From an uncultured Bacteroidia bacterium (GTDB lineage: Bacteria; Bacteroidota; Bacteroidia; NS11-12g; UBA9320): DNA of 64,000 bases. Below, piece after piece: positions 19,674 to 28,972 of the stretch. Position 1 is the first letter of the stretch. Every line of letters starts with the position of its first letter. Position numbers and translations under genes: made by a program. A model generated the notes under the pieces. It was not told the DNA's origin. It saw only the letters and a program-made list of their open reading frames with translations, and made no database searches. The stretch spans positions 48,984 to 112,983 of the forward strand of contig CAJQIC010000030.1 of assembly GCA_905478335.1 (NCBI GenBank). The letters are read 5' to 3'.

Positions 19674-20090
19674 GTGGAATCAAGTAAAGATTATAACGGC
19701 CCTATTATCCTTTTTGACGGTATTTGTAATTTATGCAACTCGTCTGTTGATCGGGTAATCCGCTGGGATAGAAAGAAAGTATTTCGATTTGCCTCTTTAC
19801 AATCAGAATTTGCCAAAAACCTCTTGAATAACACTTCAGTGAATCCAAGAGATTTAGATAGCATTGTCTATTTCCATCAAGGAAAAGTCAAACAGAAATC
19901 TAACGCTGTTATGGCGATAGTGCTTAAACTGGGTTTCCCTTATTCCTTGCTGTATGTTTTTAAACTCGTCCCTCGTTTTTTGCGCAACTATGTATACGAC
20001 ATTGTGGCTAGAAATAGGTACCAGTGGTTTGGCGAAAAAGAGACTTGTCGGATTCCAACGGAAGAAGAGAAGTCACTGTTTATGGGTTAG
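19674..20090 (+). CDS. DCC-family thiol-disulfide oxidoreductase (DUF393)
   Basis: 138 residues from a GTG codon; no in-frame ATG is available nearby. The family signature is clear: IILFDGICNLCNSSV (DxxCxxC), then RFASLQSEFAK and NRYQWFG. DCC proteins have a thioredoxin-like fold with a redox-active Cys pair and are predicted oxidoreductases with unidentified partners. The gene converges on the DUF2807 gene with an 11-nt overlap of the 3' ends. Confidence 0.85.
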   Translation: MESSKDYNGPIILFDGICNLCNSSVDRVIRWDRKKVFRFASLQSEFAKNLLNNTSVNPRDLDSIVYFHQGKVKQKSNAVMAIVLKLGFPYSLLYVFKLVPRFLRNYVYDIVARNRYQWFGEKETCRIPTEEEKSLFMG

Positions 20091-21399
20091 TTTGGTTTAG
20101 ACTTGCCCCTGCTGATCTTTCTACTTTTATTGATGGACTTCCTGAATATGTAAAACTCGAAGCCGCGTTTAAATCGCCTGTCAATTCCGACGTTACTGTA
20201 GCCGAAGCTTTAGATGCGCCACTCATATCAACATTTGCATTTTCCGCTGTTAAATCTTTTCCTTTAACACTAGAAGCACCATTTAACTCAACGAGCAATA
20301 AGTTGGTTCTACCACTGATTATTGCATCCGACGCTCCTGATCCATCAATTGAAATTTTTTCTGAAACAATATTACTGATGTCTACTTTTGACGCTCCTTT
20401 AAGTCGAAGGTCAAAATATGCCTTTTCATTATCAGAAGCGTCTAAGGTTACTTTACAAGACCCTGCCACTTCTAAGGCTTTTAAATCAGATAGCCTAATG
20501 GTTATTATTTCGTCTTGACCAACGAAACCTTTCTTTTGTGTTAATTCAATTTTGTCATCAGAAATATCAACATCCACCCACTTTCGGCCGTCGTCTCTCT
20601 TTGGAATATCAACACCAAGTTCATCGCCTTCAATTACACGAACAGTGAGTGCTCCATTAACTTCTAGTTCTTGGTAATCTCCATCCATACGGTTGTACTT
20701 CTGCTTCGTTTTTTTTGTCGAACAATCCTCACATCTAAAACCGGCCTCGGACATAAAAAAGGCATGACCCGCCATTTCCGGGTCATATATGTCTTGAAGA
20801 TTATCTATATGGTAGATGATGCGTTTGGTGGATTCGTGAAAGATGACGGTTTGTCCAATCGGAACTTTGACGGTCAGAAATACCGACGCCGACGTAATAT
20901 GTCCTTTATCATTCAACAAGACCTTATCGCTAAGTAATAACGTATTGTCTGACAATTTATAGGCTGGGGCAATTACTTCCGTCGATGCTTTAGCAACATC
21001 TTCATTCCTTCCTCTGGCAGATTTTTGCACCTTAAGCTCCACATCGTTTCCTGATGATTGGACTACATCCATTTTAATATTTCTTCTCGTTTTTGTATAC
21101 GCTTCCGCTAACAAATCGTCTACCCGTAGAATAATTGTATCGCTATTCACATCAAGTGTTTCAACAACTGTAGCGACTCCCTCAGATTGATATTCTCGTG
21201 CGTTATAAAAGAATCCGATTATGGCCAGAACAATTGCGAGAAACCAACCAGATACCATTGATTGCTTAACTGGTTTTGATGGTTTTGGTACCGCAGACAA
21301 TACTTCAGGGAGTATGTGGATCGCTAAATAAACCAACGGAATGGCGAAAATGAGATAGAATGCGATTTTAAAAAACCACGATCCAGCGCCCAACACCAT
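20080..21399 (-). CDS. DUF2807 adhesin-like domain protein, third segment of split PspC protein
   Basis: 439 residues. Two membrane segments (about 8-35 and 48-65) precede a region with a Cys pair (RCEDCS), and then from about 245 to 435 a repetitive beta-rich DUF2807 domain of VNG/GASKV-type turns. In many Bacteroidota the region matching residues 1-240 is the C-terminal part of a single long PspC protein. The sequence upstream is open in the same frame up to a TGA at 21433-21435, only 11 codons before this ATG, so this is probably a separated C-terminal piece of that protein. It is likely an envelope protein facing the periplasm. Confidence 0.75.
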   Translation of the reverse strand: MVLGAGSWFFKIAFYLIFAIPLVYLAIHILPEVLSAVPKPSKPVKQSMVSGWFLAIVLAIIGFFYNAREYQSEGVATVVETLDVNSDTIILRVDDLLAEAYTKTRRNIKMDVVQSSGNDVELKVQKSARGRNEDVAKASTEVIAPAYKLSDNTLLLSDKVLLNDKGHITSASVFLTVKVPIGQTVIFHESTKRIIYHIDNLQDIYDPEMAGHAFFMSEAGFRCEDCSTKKTKQKYNRMDGDYQELEVNGALTVRVIEGDELGVDIPKRDDGRKWVDVDISDDKIELTQKKGFVGQDEIITIRLSDLKALEVAGSCKVTLDASDNEKAYFDLRLKGASKVDISNIVSEKISIDGSGASDAIISGRTNLLLVELNGASSVKGKDLTAENANVDMSGASKASATVTSELTGDLNAASSFTYSGSPSIKVERSAGASLNQTNP

Positions 21400-21432
21400 A
21401 ACGTTAAATACATTTCCGTCAATCCGAATATT

Positions 21433-22005
21433 TCAATCCCAATTAAAGAAATGACCATTAAACAAAATGCCCATTAGTGAAGAAATGAGTAAAACGATAA
21501 TGCCAACAAAAGCCATCACAGCAAAGAGTTTGAAGAATGCACCGAACACCCGTTTTAAGAAACCAATAAATGATTCGAAAAAGTTTGAAACAGATTTCCT
21601 GTTTGCTGGCGATGCAATGCGCTCGTAAGCCGCTTTTGCTTCATTGTGTATAGAGTTTTTTATATTCTCGATATTGGGTGACTCACCCATCATTTCGAGT
21701 TTTTCGGCAGTTGTTTTAGCACCAGGTAAAATGGCCCACAGGATGATGTAAATCCAAAAACCAAATCCGAATACCAATAAAGAAACAAGCCAAAGAATAC
21801 GTAATACCGTTGGGTCAAAGTCAAGGTACTTGGCAAGCCCAGCGCATACACCGCAAATTTGCTGATTATCTATGTCTCGAAACAAGCGTCTTTTCGCTCT
21901 TGAAGATTTAGCCTTTGTTTCTGCTTGTTTTGGTTCATCGGACGCCTTCTCAGAAGCGGTATCTTGTGGTTCTGCTTCTGCCTCAAAATCTGAAGGGTAA
22001 CCCAT
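21433..22005 (-). CDS. PspC-domain membrane protein, middle segment
   Basis: 190 residues. After a charged N-terminal stretch (Glu/Lys/Ala rich, 1-40) comes a PspC domain (KRRLFRDIDNQQICGVCAGLAKYLDFDPTV split around residues 38-65) with its membrane helix and LPGAKTTAEKLEMMGE, and another membrane helix at 160-180. PspC domains occur in phage-shock and envelope-stress proteins. The ATG lies two codons after an in-frame TAA; in homologues known to me the preceding small domain and this domain are one chain (DV..xMGxPxDF). It may be translated by reinitiation, or the gene may be a pseudogene. Confidence 0.75.
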   Translation of the reverse strand: MGYPSDFEAEAEPQDTASEKASDEPKQAETKAKSSRAKRRLFRDIDNQQICGVCAGLAKYLDFDPTVLRILWLVSLLVFGFGFWIYIILWAILPGAKTTAEKLEMMGESPNIENIKNSIHNEAKAAYERIASPANRKSVSNFFESFIGFLKRVFGAFFKLFAVMAFVGIIVLLISSLMGILFNGHFFNWD

Positions 22006-22008
22006 TGT

Positions 22009-22239
22009 TTAAGCAACATCTTCTACATCTTGCATATTGATTGAAATCTTTGTCTCAGTCAATTTTGCTTGTAGCATTTCTCCAACGCGCAGCTCAATGT
22101 CAGCAATGATTTCATCCCCGTTTTCAGTGTCTCTGAAATGATTCCCAATGTTTTTCAAATAATCTCTGAGTGAGTCAAAAGCATCCTCTTCGATTGTGAT
22201 GGCAATTCCGCCAATGTTGATGGTAACTATCTTATTCAT
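22009..22239 (-). CDS. N-terminal segment of split PspC protein
   Basis: 76 residues (MNKIVTINIGGI ... ISINMQDVEDVA). This matches the conserved N-terminal domain of Bacteroidota PspC-family proteins, which normally runs on directly into the MGxPxDF segment. Here it ends at TAA (GCT TAA ACA ATG) and the next ATG is in the same frame. There is a 7-bp gap to padR upstream, so padR and the three pieces form one operon. Confidence 0.7.
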   Translation of the reverse strand: MNKIVTINIGGIAITIEEDAFDSLRDYLKNIGNHFRDTENGDEIIADIELRVGEMLQAKLTETKISINMQDVEDVA

Positions 22240-22246
22240 TTTTTAA

Positions 22247-22573
22247 TTATAGGCTTGTTAATTGTTTCACGGAATAGCTTAATACTTTCCATGTCTTATC
22301 TAATTCACTCAAAAAGGCAGTGCCTTCCGCTGTTATAGAATAATACTTTCTCGGTGGTCCTTGATCGGACTCTTTCCAATTGTAATCGAGAAAACCCGCG
22401 TTTTTCAATCGTGTTAACAAAGGATATAGCGTCCCTTCAACGATTAAAAGTTTAGCGTCTTTTAACTTTCCAATTATGTCAGAGGCATATATTTCTTCAC
22501 TACTGATTATTGCTAAAATGCAATACTCTAGTATTCCTTTCCGCATCTGTGCCTGTATATTTTCTAACTTCAT
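22247..22573 (-). CDS. PadR-family transcriptional regulator
   Basis: 108 residues, a short PadR: a winged helix with ISSEEIYASDIIGKLKDAKL, LLIVEGTLYPLLTRLKNAGFLDY and GPPRKYYSIT. PadR next to PspC/DUF2807 genes is a recurrent Bacteroidota arrangement, and it probably autoregulates this envelope-stress-like operon. A promoter-like TACTTTG lies upstream on the minus strand (about 22640), followed by the partial dyad ATGGTACCAT. Confidence 0.88.
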   Translation of the reverse strand: MKLENIQAQMRKGILEYCILAIISSEEIYASDIIGKLKDAKLLIVEGTLYPLLTRLKNAGFLDYNWKESDQGPPRKYYSITAEGTAFLSELDKTWKVLSYSVKQLTSL

Positions 22574-22678
22574 GAGGGTGTATCTCTTATTTGGTTATCC
22601 AAATATATATGTTTTATATGGTACCATGCATTACAAAGTACTATAAAAGTTTTGTTTTAATCGACAAAGAGCAGTCGA

Positions 22679-23350
22679 CTAGTCAAAACATTCCATCAGA
22701 AACAAGATGCCCGATTCAAACTGTATCTCAATGATACCGTCGGTTTCAGCCTCGTTACTGCTGCCCGTTCTTTGCGGAATAATAAAGTCTTCCTTAGATA
22801 GGTTAAATTTTAGTCCTGTGGTCTCAATTCCATGAACGTCTGTTAAAGGAATGAGTGAAATAATAGATTCGGCACTATAATACTTGGCAAATTTTGCTGG
22901 CTTAGAAGGCAACAAATACGCTTTAGAATAATCGTCGATGATACAGATTGGCATATCCGAACCATATTTTGCCACGGTAATCAAGTTGTTGTGTGAATGA
23001 TCAAGTCTCTTACCTGTTCCCCAAACAATGTTGGCCGCTTTGTGTCCGTTATCCAAAAGATACTTGATTCCTTTTTCGAGGTCGGTTGTGTCCTGGTCTT
23101 CAATAACAATCCAATTAATGTGTTGCTCGTCCTCAACACTGAGTCGGTTGACATTTAAGCTATCGAAATCACCAATAACCGCATCTACTTTGATGCCCTT
23201 CATCAGAACACGATCTAAAGCACCGTCCAAAACGAGCACAAAGGGGTTCCACTCTAGCAGTTGGTTGAGGACTTCATTGGAGCACTCATCGCCATTGGCA
23301 ATTATAAGTGCTGGTTCTTGCTTGTCGCGGACAAAATGGTGAGATGACAT
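22679..23350 (-). CDS. thiN: Thiamine pyrophosphokinase
   Basis: 223 residues. Motifs of the family are visible: IIANGDECS, VLDGALDRVL, DAVIGDFDSL and DQDTTDLEKGI (Asp-rich, nucleotide and metal binding). The enzyme converts thiamine and ATP to thiamine pyrophosphate in the cytoplasm. The gene is transcribed alone, divergent from the lipoprotein gene at 23436. No TPP riboswitch was recognised upstream. Confidence 0.88.
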   Translation of the reverse strand: MSSHHFVRDKQEPALIIANGDECSNEVLNQLLEWNPFVLVLDGALDRVLMKGIKVDAVIGDFDSLNVNRLSVEDEQHINWIVIEDQDTTDLEKGIKYLLDNGHKAANIVWGTGKRLDHSHNNLITVAKYGSDMPICIIDDYSKAYLLPSKPAKFAKYYSAESIISLIPLTDVHGIETTGLKFNLSKEDFIIPQRTGSSNEAETDGIIEIQFESGILFLMECFD

Positions 23351-23435
23351 TCTTGACTATGTGATTACAACTATATGTGCGTAAAGTACGTACTTTGTTA
23401 GCATTAAGGTGTTGTACAAATTTACTCACGATCAA

Positions 23436-25487
23436 ATGCGGACAAAAATCATTCTAGCCCTTTTATCGGTTTTGCTCATATCGTCTTGCAAACGAAAAGA
23501 GAAAACTTGGGATACAAACATTAAAGCTCCGCTATTCAAAGCAGAACTTGGTTTTAACAACCTTGTAGACGACAGCCTTCTCGTCGTTCAAACGGACAAA
23601 AGCTATAGTTTAAGTTATGACTACGAATACGCCATCGATAGTGTCGGCAGTTATCTAGATGTGCCCGACACACTTGACAAGGTTAAAATAACACTTGATA
23701 AACTTGTACTCGCTGACCGTACATATGTCGATACCTTTACCTTACGCGAAATGGACCCGCAAACTGGATTGTTTGATGGGTTAACCCTACCCTTTGATGC
23801 TCAAAAAATTGAAAACCCTCAAGGAGAACAAGAAATTGATGTTAGTGAAGAGTTCTTTCAGACCGCTAAATTCAATAAGGGCTTTTTAGATATTAAGATA
23901 CACAATGACCTACCGGTTTATGTCGACGTAATCATATTTAAACTCGTCAATAAACAGAGTGGTGAAATTGTAGCGCAAGACACCTTTACAGATATTGCAC
24001 CGGACGACTCGTCTACCAAATCTATAGATTTGGCTGGCAAGGTTGTAGACGGCGTGATGGTTGGCAGCATTGTCAGAGTCGAAACGCGAGCAAGCAATGG
24101 TCCTGTGCTTATTGATGCTGACAAAGGCGTTCGTTTATCGTTATCCGTGCATTCTCTTGAACCAGAATACGCAACCGCTATTTTCCCGGAGCAAACTTTG
24201 GTAGAAGACAAACAAGAGGTGGTATACAAGTTTGGTGGCCCACTCATTACCGAGATTAAAGCGCGAAGCGGTACCGTCAAAATGCGGATTTCTAGCACCA
24301 TCGCCGAAGAAATCATCATAGATTATTCCTTCCCTAATAGTGGTGAAAATGGGGATTTTAATAAGCCATTTAATAAACAATATCGCGTACCCGCTGCTAA
24401 ACCAGGCACAACTCAAGTCATAGAGGGCACCTTCCCTTTAGATGGTTATGTGATGCAATACAAGGGGAAAGATCCAACGCAAGAACCTTTCTTTAATACA
24501 GTATATAGTGAGCTTACTGCACGTACGGTATATTCTGGTGAAGTGAGAGACTTGTCTTTAGACGACTTTGTTGAAATAGAATTTGGCTTGGTAGATATAA
24601 AACCAGAATACGCCTTTGGTGATTTTGGGAAGAAAGAATTTGAACTGAATGAAACTGTTGATATTCCAATTTTCAAAAACGTTTCCGGCGCAATCGATTT
24701 GGAAGCGGTTAAAATGAACCTGTTTTTGGACAATGCATTCGGGATTCAGGCCTTAACAACAGTAAATTCTATCACGGCTAGCAATTCACAAAATAACACG
24801 TCCGTATCGTTAACACACCCACAAGCTATTGGGCAGGATATTTTATTAACTCGTGCAACCAACCCCCCTTTGTTAGCCCATACGCAGTTTTATGAGTTTG
24901 ACCAAAACACTTCAAATATCAAAGCGTTTTTTGAGGTTTTACCTGATCAAATTACAACGAACTTAAAGATAATTAGTCGCCCCAACGGCAGTAATGATTA
25001 CACCGACTTTGTTAAAGACGAAAGTTACTTAAGGGCGCGATTAAATGTTGTAATGCCAGTTCAATTCTCTGCTGACAATCTAACTTTAGTCGAAAAACAA
25101 CCCTTTGATATTAATGCTCTGGAAAACGCTGAAAAAATTAAAAGTGGTTCCTTTAAGTTGAAGGTATTTAACGACTTTCCGTTTGACGCCGAAATAAAGG
25201 TCGAGTTTTTGAATGAAATAGACGAGGTGCTGTTGCCGCTGTTTGCATCGGGTGAAAAAATTGAAGCCGCACAAGTAAATAGTTCTACAGGAAAAACGGA
25301 TGAAGCGGTACTAAGCTACCTAACAGCCACCATATCCGAACAACAGATGGACATCATTCGAGAGTCAACAAAGGTTCGAATAACAAGTGTTTTTGACTCT
25401 CCTAACGGGTCGCCTAACAAAATATTCAGTGATTACTTACTTAAAACTCAATTGTCGGCCGACTTTGTATATGAACAGACTTTATAA
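23436..25487 (+). CDS. Large lipoprotein of unknown function
   Basis: 683 residues from the ATG at 23436. A lipoprotein signal peptide is clear (MRTKIILALLSVLLISSCKR, lipobox ISSC), so the protein should be lipid-anchored in the outer or inner membrane. The rest is beta-rich with Asp-containing turns and no domain I recognise with confidence. The gene overlaps the next one by 17 bp, so the two are translationally linked; the partner looks like an outer-membrane barrel. A promoter-like TACTTTG lies at about 23392. Confidence 0.75.
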   Translation: MRTKIILALLSVLLISSCKRKEKTWDTNIKAPLFKAELGFNNLVDDSLLVVQTDKSYSLSYDYEYAIDSVGSYLDVPDTLDKVKITLDKLVLADRTYVDTFTLREMDPQTGLFDGLTLPFDAQKIENPQGEQEIDVSEEFFQTAKFNKGFLDIKIHNDLPVYVDVIIFKLVNKQSGEIVAQDTFTDIAPDDSSTKSIDLAGKVVDGVMVGSIVRVETRASNGPVLIDADKGVRLSLSVHSLEPEYATAIFPEQTLVEDKQEVVYKFGGPLITEIKARSGTVKMRISSTIAEEIIIDYSFPNSGENGDFNKPFNKQYRVPAAKPGTTQVIEGTFPLDGYVMQYKGKDPTQEPFFNTVYSELTARTVYSGEVRDLSLDDFVEIEFGLVDIKPEYAFGDFGKKEFELNETVDIPIFKNVSGAIDLEAVKMNLFLDNAFGIQALTTVNSITASNSQNNTSVSLTHPQAIGQDILLTRATNPPLLAHTQFYEFDQNTSNIKAFFEVLPDQITTNLKIISRPNGSNDYTDFVKDESYLRARLNVVMPVQFSADNLTLVEKQPFDINALENAEKIKSGSFKLKVFNDFPFDAEIKVEFLNEIDEVLLPLFASGEKIEAAQVNSSTGKTDEAVLSYLTATISEQQMDIIRESTKVRITSVFDSPNGSPNKIFSDYLLKTQLSADFVYEQTL

Positions 25488-26664
25488 TCTAGCCGGTCTA
25501 GTTCTTTTCTTTGGTACCAGCTTCGGACAAGACATAGACTCTATAACTCAAAAGACACCATTTCAACAAGAAATGTCAATTGACAAACAATTGGTTGTTC
25601 TTGGGAATGGAAGTATCGTTACTAGTTTCCTGCATAACAGTTTGGTCAGGGAAAATCATTGGACCGACGAAATTGTTCAAAACCAGATCAATGCGCTATC
25701 AAATCAAAATCGTTTTGGCGCTCAAACCGCTTTTGATGTAAAATATCATACCGGAGATGGTACGTATTTCGGTGCAGGCTATCAGAACATAATAGGTGGC
25801 ATCGCTCAAAAATCGATTTTTCAACTGGTCTTAGAAGGAAATCAAAACCAACCCAATATTACCCTCGATCAGAATAACGGATTTGAGCAAATTGGATTTG
25901 CCTATCTGTCATTTGGTAAGGCGTTCAAGGATACTGCAGCACAGCGTAAAACTAGTTTTGGCGTTAGTCTTTACGGGAGACAAAACTATTCGAAGTATAC
26001 AGCATCCAGTGGGACATTTGATTTAGATAGTGCAGGAGAATCCATACAAGTAAACAATGCTGACATTGCCATATCTCAAGACATCTCAGACCCATTCAAT
26101 ACGTTTGGTTTGGGGGCTAGCTTTAAAATAGATCAAATAATCAATGAGAACCTTATTTCATTTGAAATACAGAACCTTGGTGTGTTCTTTGGTTCCAAAA
26201 CCCGCTCAGCACAAATGCTTTCGGCATACTCTTTTGATGGATTCAACCTCTCTTCGCAAATTAATAATGCAGGAAGTGTGCGTCTGCAAGACTCCATAAA
26301 CAATAACTACTTCACAACTGACACGTCTAGCGCTGTTCAATTGTTGCCCTTTTCTACCAGCGTAGCCGTTAATAAGCCACTTGGAAATAGGAATAATTTT
26401 CGGGCTGAGTTGCACTACGTCTACTTTACCGGTTATTACCCGCTGTTGAAAGCAGAATACCACCAACATTTCAAGGGTAAATCAGCCTCATGGAATGTAG
26501 GCGCTCGTGTTGGAGGATTTGGTAACTATGCGATATCGCTTGGAACGCATATTCCTTTAAGCAAACATACCTTAACCGCACAAATAGCCGGTTTGGAGTC
26601 GATGATTTCAGAAAACTTACCCGTAAATTGGTATGCTCAAGTTGGGTTAAAAGTTATGCTGTAA
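25471..26664 (+). CDS. Outer-membrane barrel-like protein (DUF5723-like)
   Basis: 397 residues from the ATG at 25471 (signal peptide MNRLYNLAGLVLFFGTSFGQ); the frame is open further upstream but only inside the previous gene. The body consists of alternating amphipathic strands (GTYFGAGYQNI, TSFGVSLYGRQNYS, WYAQVGLKVML) as expected of a beta-barrel, and resembles Bacteroidota DUF5723 proteins. It is paired with the preceding lipoprotein (17-bp overlap). Its 3' end overlaps the SulP gene on the other strand by 11 bp. Function is unknown. Confidence 0.68.
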   Translation: MNRLYNLAGLVLFFGTSFGQDIDSITQKTPFQQEMSIDKQLVVLGNGSIVTSFLHNSLVRENHWTDEIVQNQINALSNQNRFGAQTAFDVKYHTGDGTYFGAGYQNIIGGIAQKSIFQLVLEGNQNQPNITLDQNNGFEQIGFAYLSFGKAFKDTAAQRKTSFGVSLYGRQNYSKYTASSGTFDLDSAGESIQVNNADIAISQDISDPFNTFGLGASFKIDQIINENLISFEIQNLGVFFGSKTRSAQMLSAYSFDGFNLSSQINNAGSVRLQDSINNNYFTTDTSSAVQLLPFSTSVAVNKPLGNRNNFRAELHYVYFTGYYPLLKAEYHQHFKGKSASWNVGARVGGFGNYAISLGTHIPLSKHTLTAQIAGLESMISENLPVNWYAQVGLKVML

Positions 26665-28909
26665 CGACCTGGTTACTCATTATTGTTTCTACCAACCCTT
26701 TAGTAAACTGCAACAATTCTTCAACTTCGGAAGAACTTGCAAATCTGTAGTTCTCGAACACCAACAACCCATTTTCGTTACCTTCAATGTGGTACCTATT
26801 GTTATCTGAAAGGTATTGGATAATTTCTTTGGTAAAAAATGCCTTAACCCTTTCGGCGTTCTGTCCTTTTACAGCAAAATCATCGGTGAATTTTTCGTCT
26901 TCAAATGATATTTCTTCACGTTTGGCAAAATCCAGAATTCGTTTTAACCAACCTTCTTTTTCAATCTCGAATCTTGGAAGGTCGATGTCCTGAAACAACA
27001 CCAAAACAGCAGTTGTTTGGTGAACCTCTGTGGCTAGAAACGCGCCTTCATCAAACGTTATGTCGCAAATCTCCCATTTAACGTTGGAGCTGCCAAGCGT
27101 ACCCTTAATGCGGTTTTTAGAAAACTCAATGGGTCTTGATTCGAACATCATGAACTTTCTGAACCTAGATTTACTCCAAACAACACTCGGATCAAACGTC
27201 CACTTGTTTTTCGCTGAAAGTTCCTTTAACCCTTGTTGACGTTTACTCAAAAATAAGCTCGTTTTAGGCGGTAATACATGCAAGCTTAATGGGTGTTGGG
27301 ATGTAGTAACGTGCATGTCTAATCCAATAATGTCGAAAGTGCCCCCTTCATTGGCATTTTTATCATCCCAGTCTTTCATAATTTCTAAAACCGAATGATC
27401 AACCAATCTCGCTTGTGAAAAGTCTATAATGACGTCTCGACCGTAACCGATTTCCTCGAGTTGTTTCGACAATTGTAAAACATTGGAAAAATTAGATATT
27501 CCTTTGACCTTTAAAATCACTTTGTTCTCATCCTCAGAAACCAAATATTGGGGCTTCCGTAGATATTTAAAGAACAGATTTATCGGAATATGGGATTTAA
27601 CTAGGTGGATTAATAATGTGATGAAAATACCGGCAATCAACCCCGTTTTTAAGTCGTATTGTAGGGTTGAAATAATGGTAAAAGCAACAATGACTACTTG
27701 TTCGTAACCCAGTTTCATCGTGTCGCGGAACATTTTTGGAGACGCCAACTTAATTCCTGTAAACACCAATATTGCCGCTAAAGCAGCCAATGGAACCATT
27801 TGAATTTCATCAATTAAGAAAAACACCAAAGCAAGTAAAATTAAGCCATGGAAAAAGTTTGACCATTTTGTTCTTGCACCGTGGTTTATGTTCAATGAAC
27901 TCCGAACAATTACAGTAATTACCGGAAGGCCTCCCAAAAAACCGGCAACGATTGTACTGATGCCTGTTCCTACAAGGTCTTTATTCAGGTTTGTCAATCG
28001 TTTGTGTGGATCAAGTTTGTCCACCGCTTTACAGCTCGGTATTGTTTCAATCGTACTCACAAGAAATACGCTTATTGAGGTTGCCCAAAAAACACCTGTA
28101 CCTATTAAGCTAAAATCTGGCCTTAAATTAAAACTCTCGGTTATGTCTGCCACCTGTACAAGATTCTTTGGCCCAACTAGATAGTCATTTCCAAACAACG
28201 AAATAATGTGTGACTCAGATAAACCAAAAATGAAGAAAAATGGTATAGCCACCAACAAAACGAGCATTGGCGCTGGTATATAATGAAGCACCTTAAGTTT
28301 ATTGATAAACATTGGGTGTGTAATCAATATGATTAAACTAATAATGGCAATAAACGCAATTGGCCAATTGATGTTATGAATATTGCTTGGCAATGCTGTT
28401 ATGCTATCAATAGCAGATGCTTTTCCAAAACCCGTATCCAGAGCGATGTGTATTTGACTCGCAAAAATGATTATTCCAATCGCTGCTAAAACGCCTCTAA
28501 CCACCGAGGCTGGTAATAACTCACCGTACTTTCCCCATTTTAACAATCCCATTAAGGCTTGCATGGCGCCAGCAACCATTATTGCCGCCATATAATGATT
28601 GTACCCTGATCCTCCTCCCGCTTTTGCAAGTGCGACAACACCCACCAAAGAAACACCGACCAAACCTGCTCCAGGGCCATTAATGCCCACATTACTACCT
28701 CGAATAAACGTAGTTAATAACCCTCCGATAATGGCAGAAATAACCCCAGCCATTGGAGGCACAGCAGAGCCAGAAGCAATTGAAATTCCAAGACCAAGCG
28801 GCAATGCAACAAGTGCAACGCTAATAGCAGCAATTAAATCGTGTCTCCAGTTTTGCTTAAATCCAGCAAGACCAGTTTTGGGTTGGTTTAATAAAAGAGG
28901 GTCGCTCAT
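26654..28909 (-). CDS. SulP-family anion transporter with STAS domain and C-terminal extension
   Basis: 751 residues. A SulP transport domain with about 12 membrane segments spans ~15-430 (ALVALPLGLGISIASG, GINGPGAGLVG, GLLGGLPVI-like loops). A STAS domain follows at about 445-540 (VIIDFSQARLVDHSVLEIM). SulP proteins move sulfate, bicarbonate or other anions. An extra ~190 residues after the STAS domain, rich in charged residues with two beta-alpha units (KWEICDITFDEGAFLATEV), is not typical and could be regulatory. The substrate cannot be assigned, although Bacteroidota members are often bicarbonate-linked. Confidence 0.85.
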   Translation of the reverse strand: MSDPLLLNQPKTGLAGFKQNWRHDLIAAISVALVALPLGLGISIASGSAVPPMAGVISAIIGGLLTTFIRGSNVGINGPGAGLVGVSLVGVVALAKAGGGSGYNHYMAAIMVAGAMQALMGLLKWGKYGELLPASVVRGVLAAIGIIIFASQIHIALDTGFGKASAIDSITALPSNIHNINWPIAFIAIISLIILITHPMFINKLKVLHYIPAPMLVLLVAIPFFFIFGLSESHIISLFGNDYLVGPKNLVQVADITESFNLRPDFSLIGTGVFWATSISVFLVSTIETIPSCKAVDKLDPHKRLTNLNKDLVGTGISTIVAGFLGGLPVITVIVRSSLNINHGARTKWSNFFHGLILLALVFFLIDEIQMVPLAALAAILVFTGIKLASPKMFRDTMKLGYEQVVIVAFTIISTLQYDLKTGLIAGIFITLLIHLVKSHIPINLFFKYLRKPQYLVSEDENKVILKVKGISNFSNVLQLSKQLEEIGYGRDVIIDFSQARLVDHSVLEIMKDWDDKNANEGGTFDIIGLDMHVTTSQHPLSLHVLPPKTSLFLSKRQQGLKELSAKNKWTFDPSVVWSKSRFRKFMMFESRPIEFSKNRIKGTLGSSNVKWEICDITFDEGAFLATEVHQTTAVLVLFQDIDLPRFEIEKEGWLKRILDFAKREEISFEDEKFTDDFAVKGQNAERVKAFFTKEIIQYLSDNNRYHIEGNENGLLVFENYRFASSSEVEELLQFTKGLVETIMSNQVVTA

Positions 28910-28972
28910 GAACAGGGCAAAGTATCGAAACCAATCAAGAAGACAAAATATAATTTCCTAATTGGCTTGAAA

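Noticed and set aside
22574..23436. TPP riboswitch near thiN
   Set aside because: No conserved THI-box segments were recognised on either strand.
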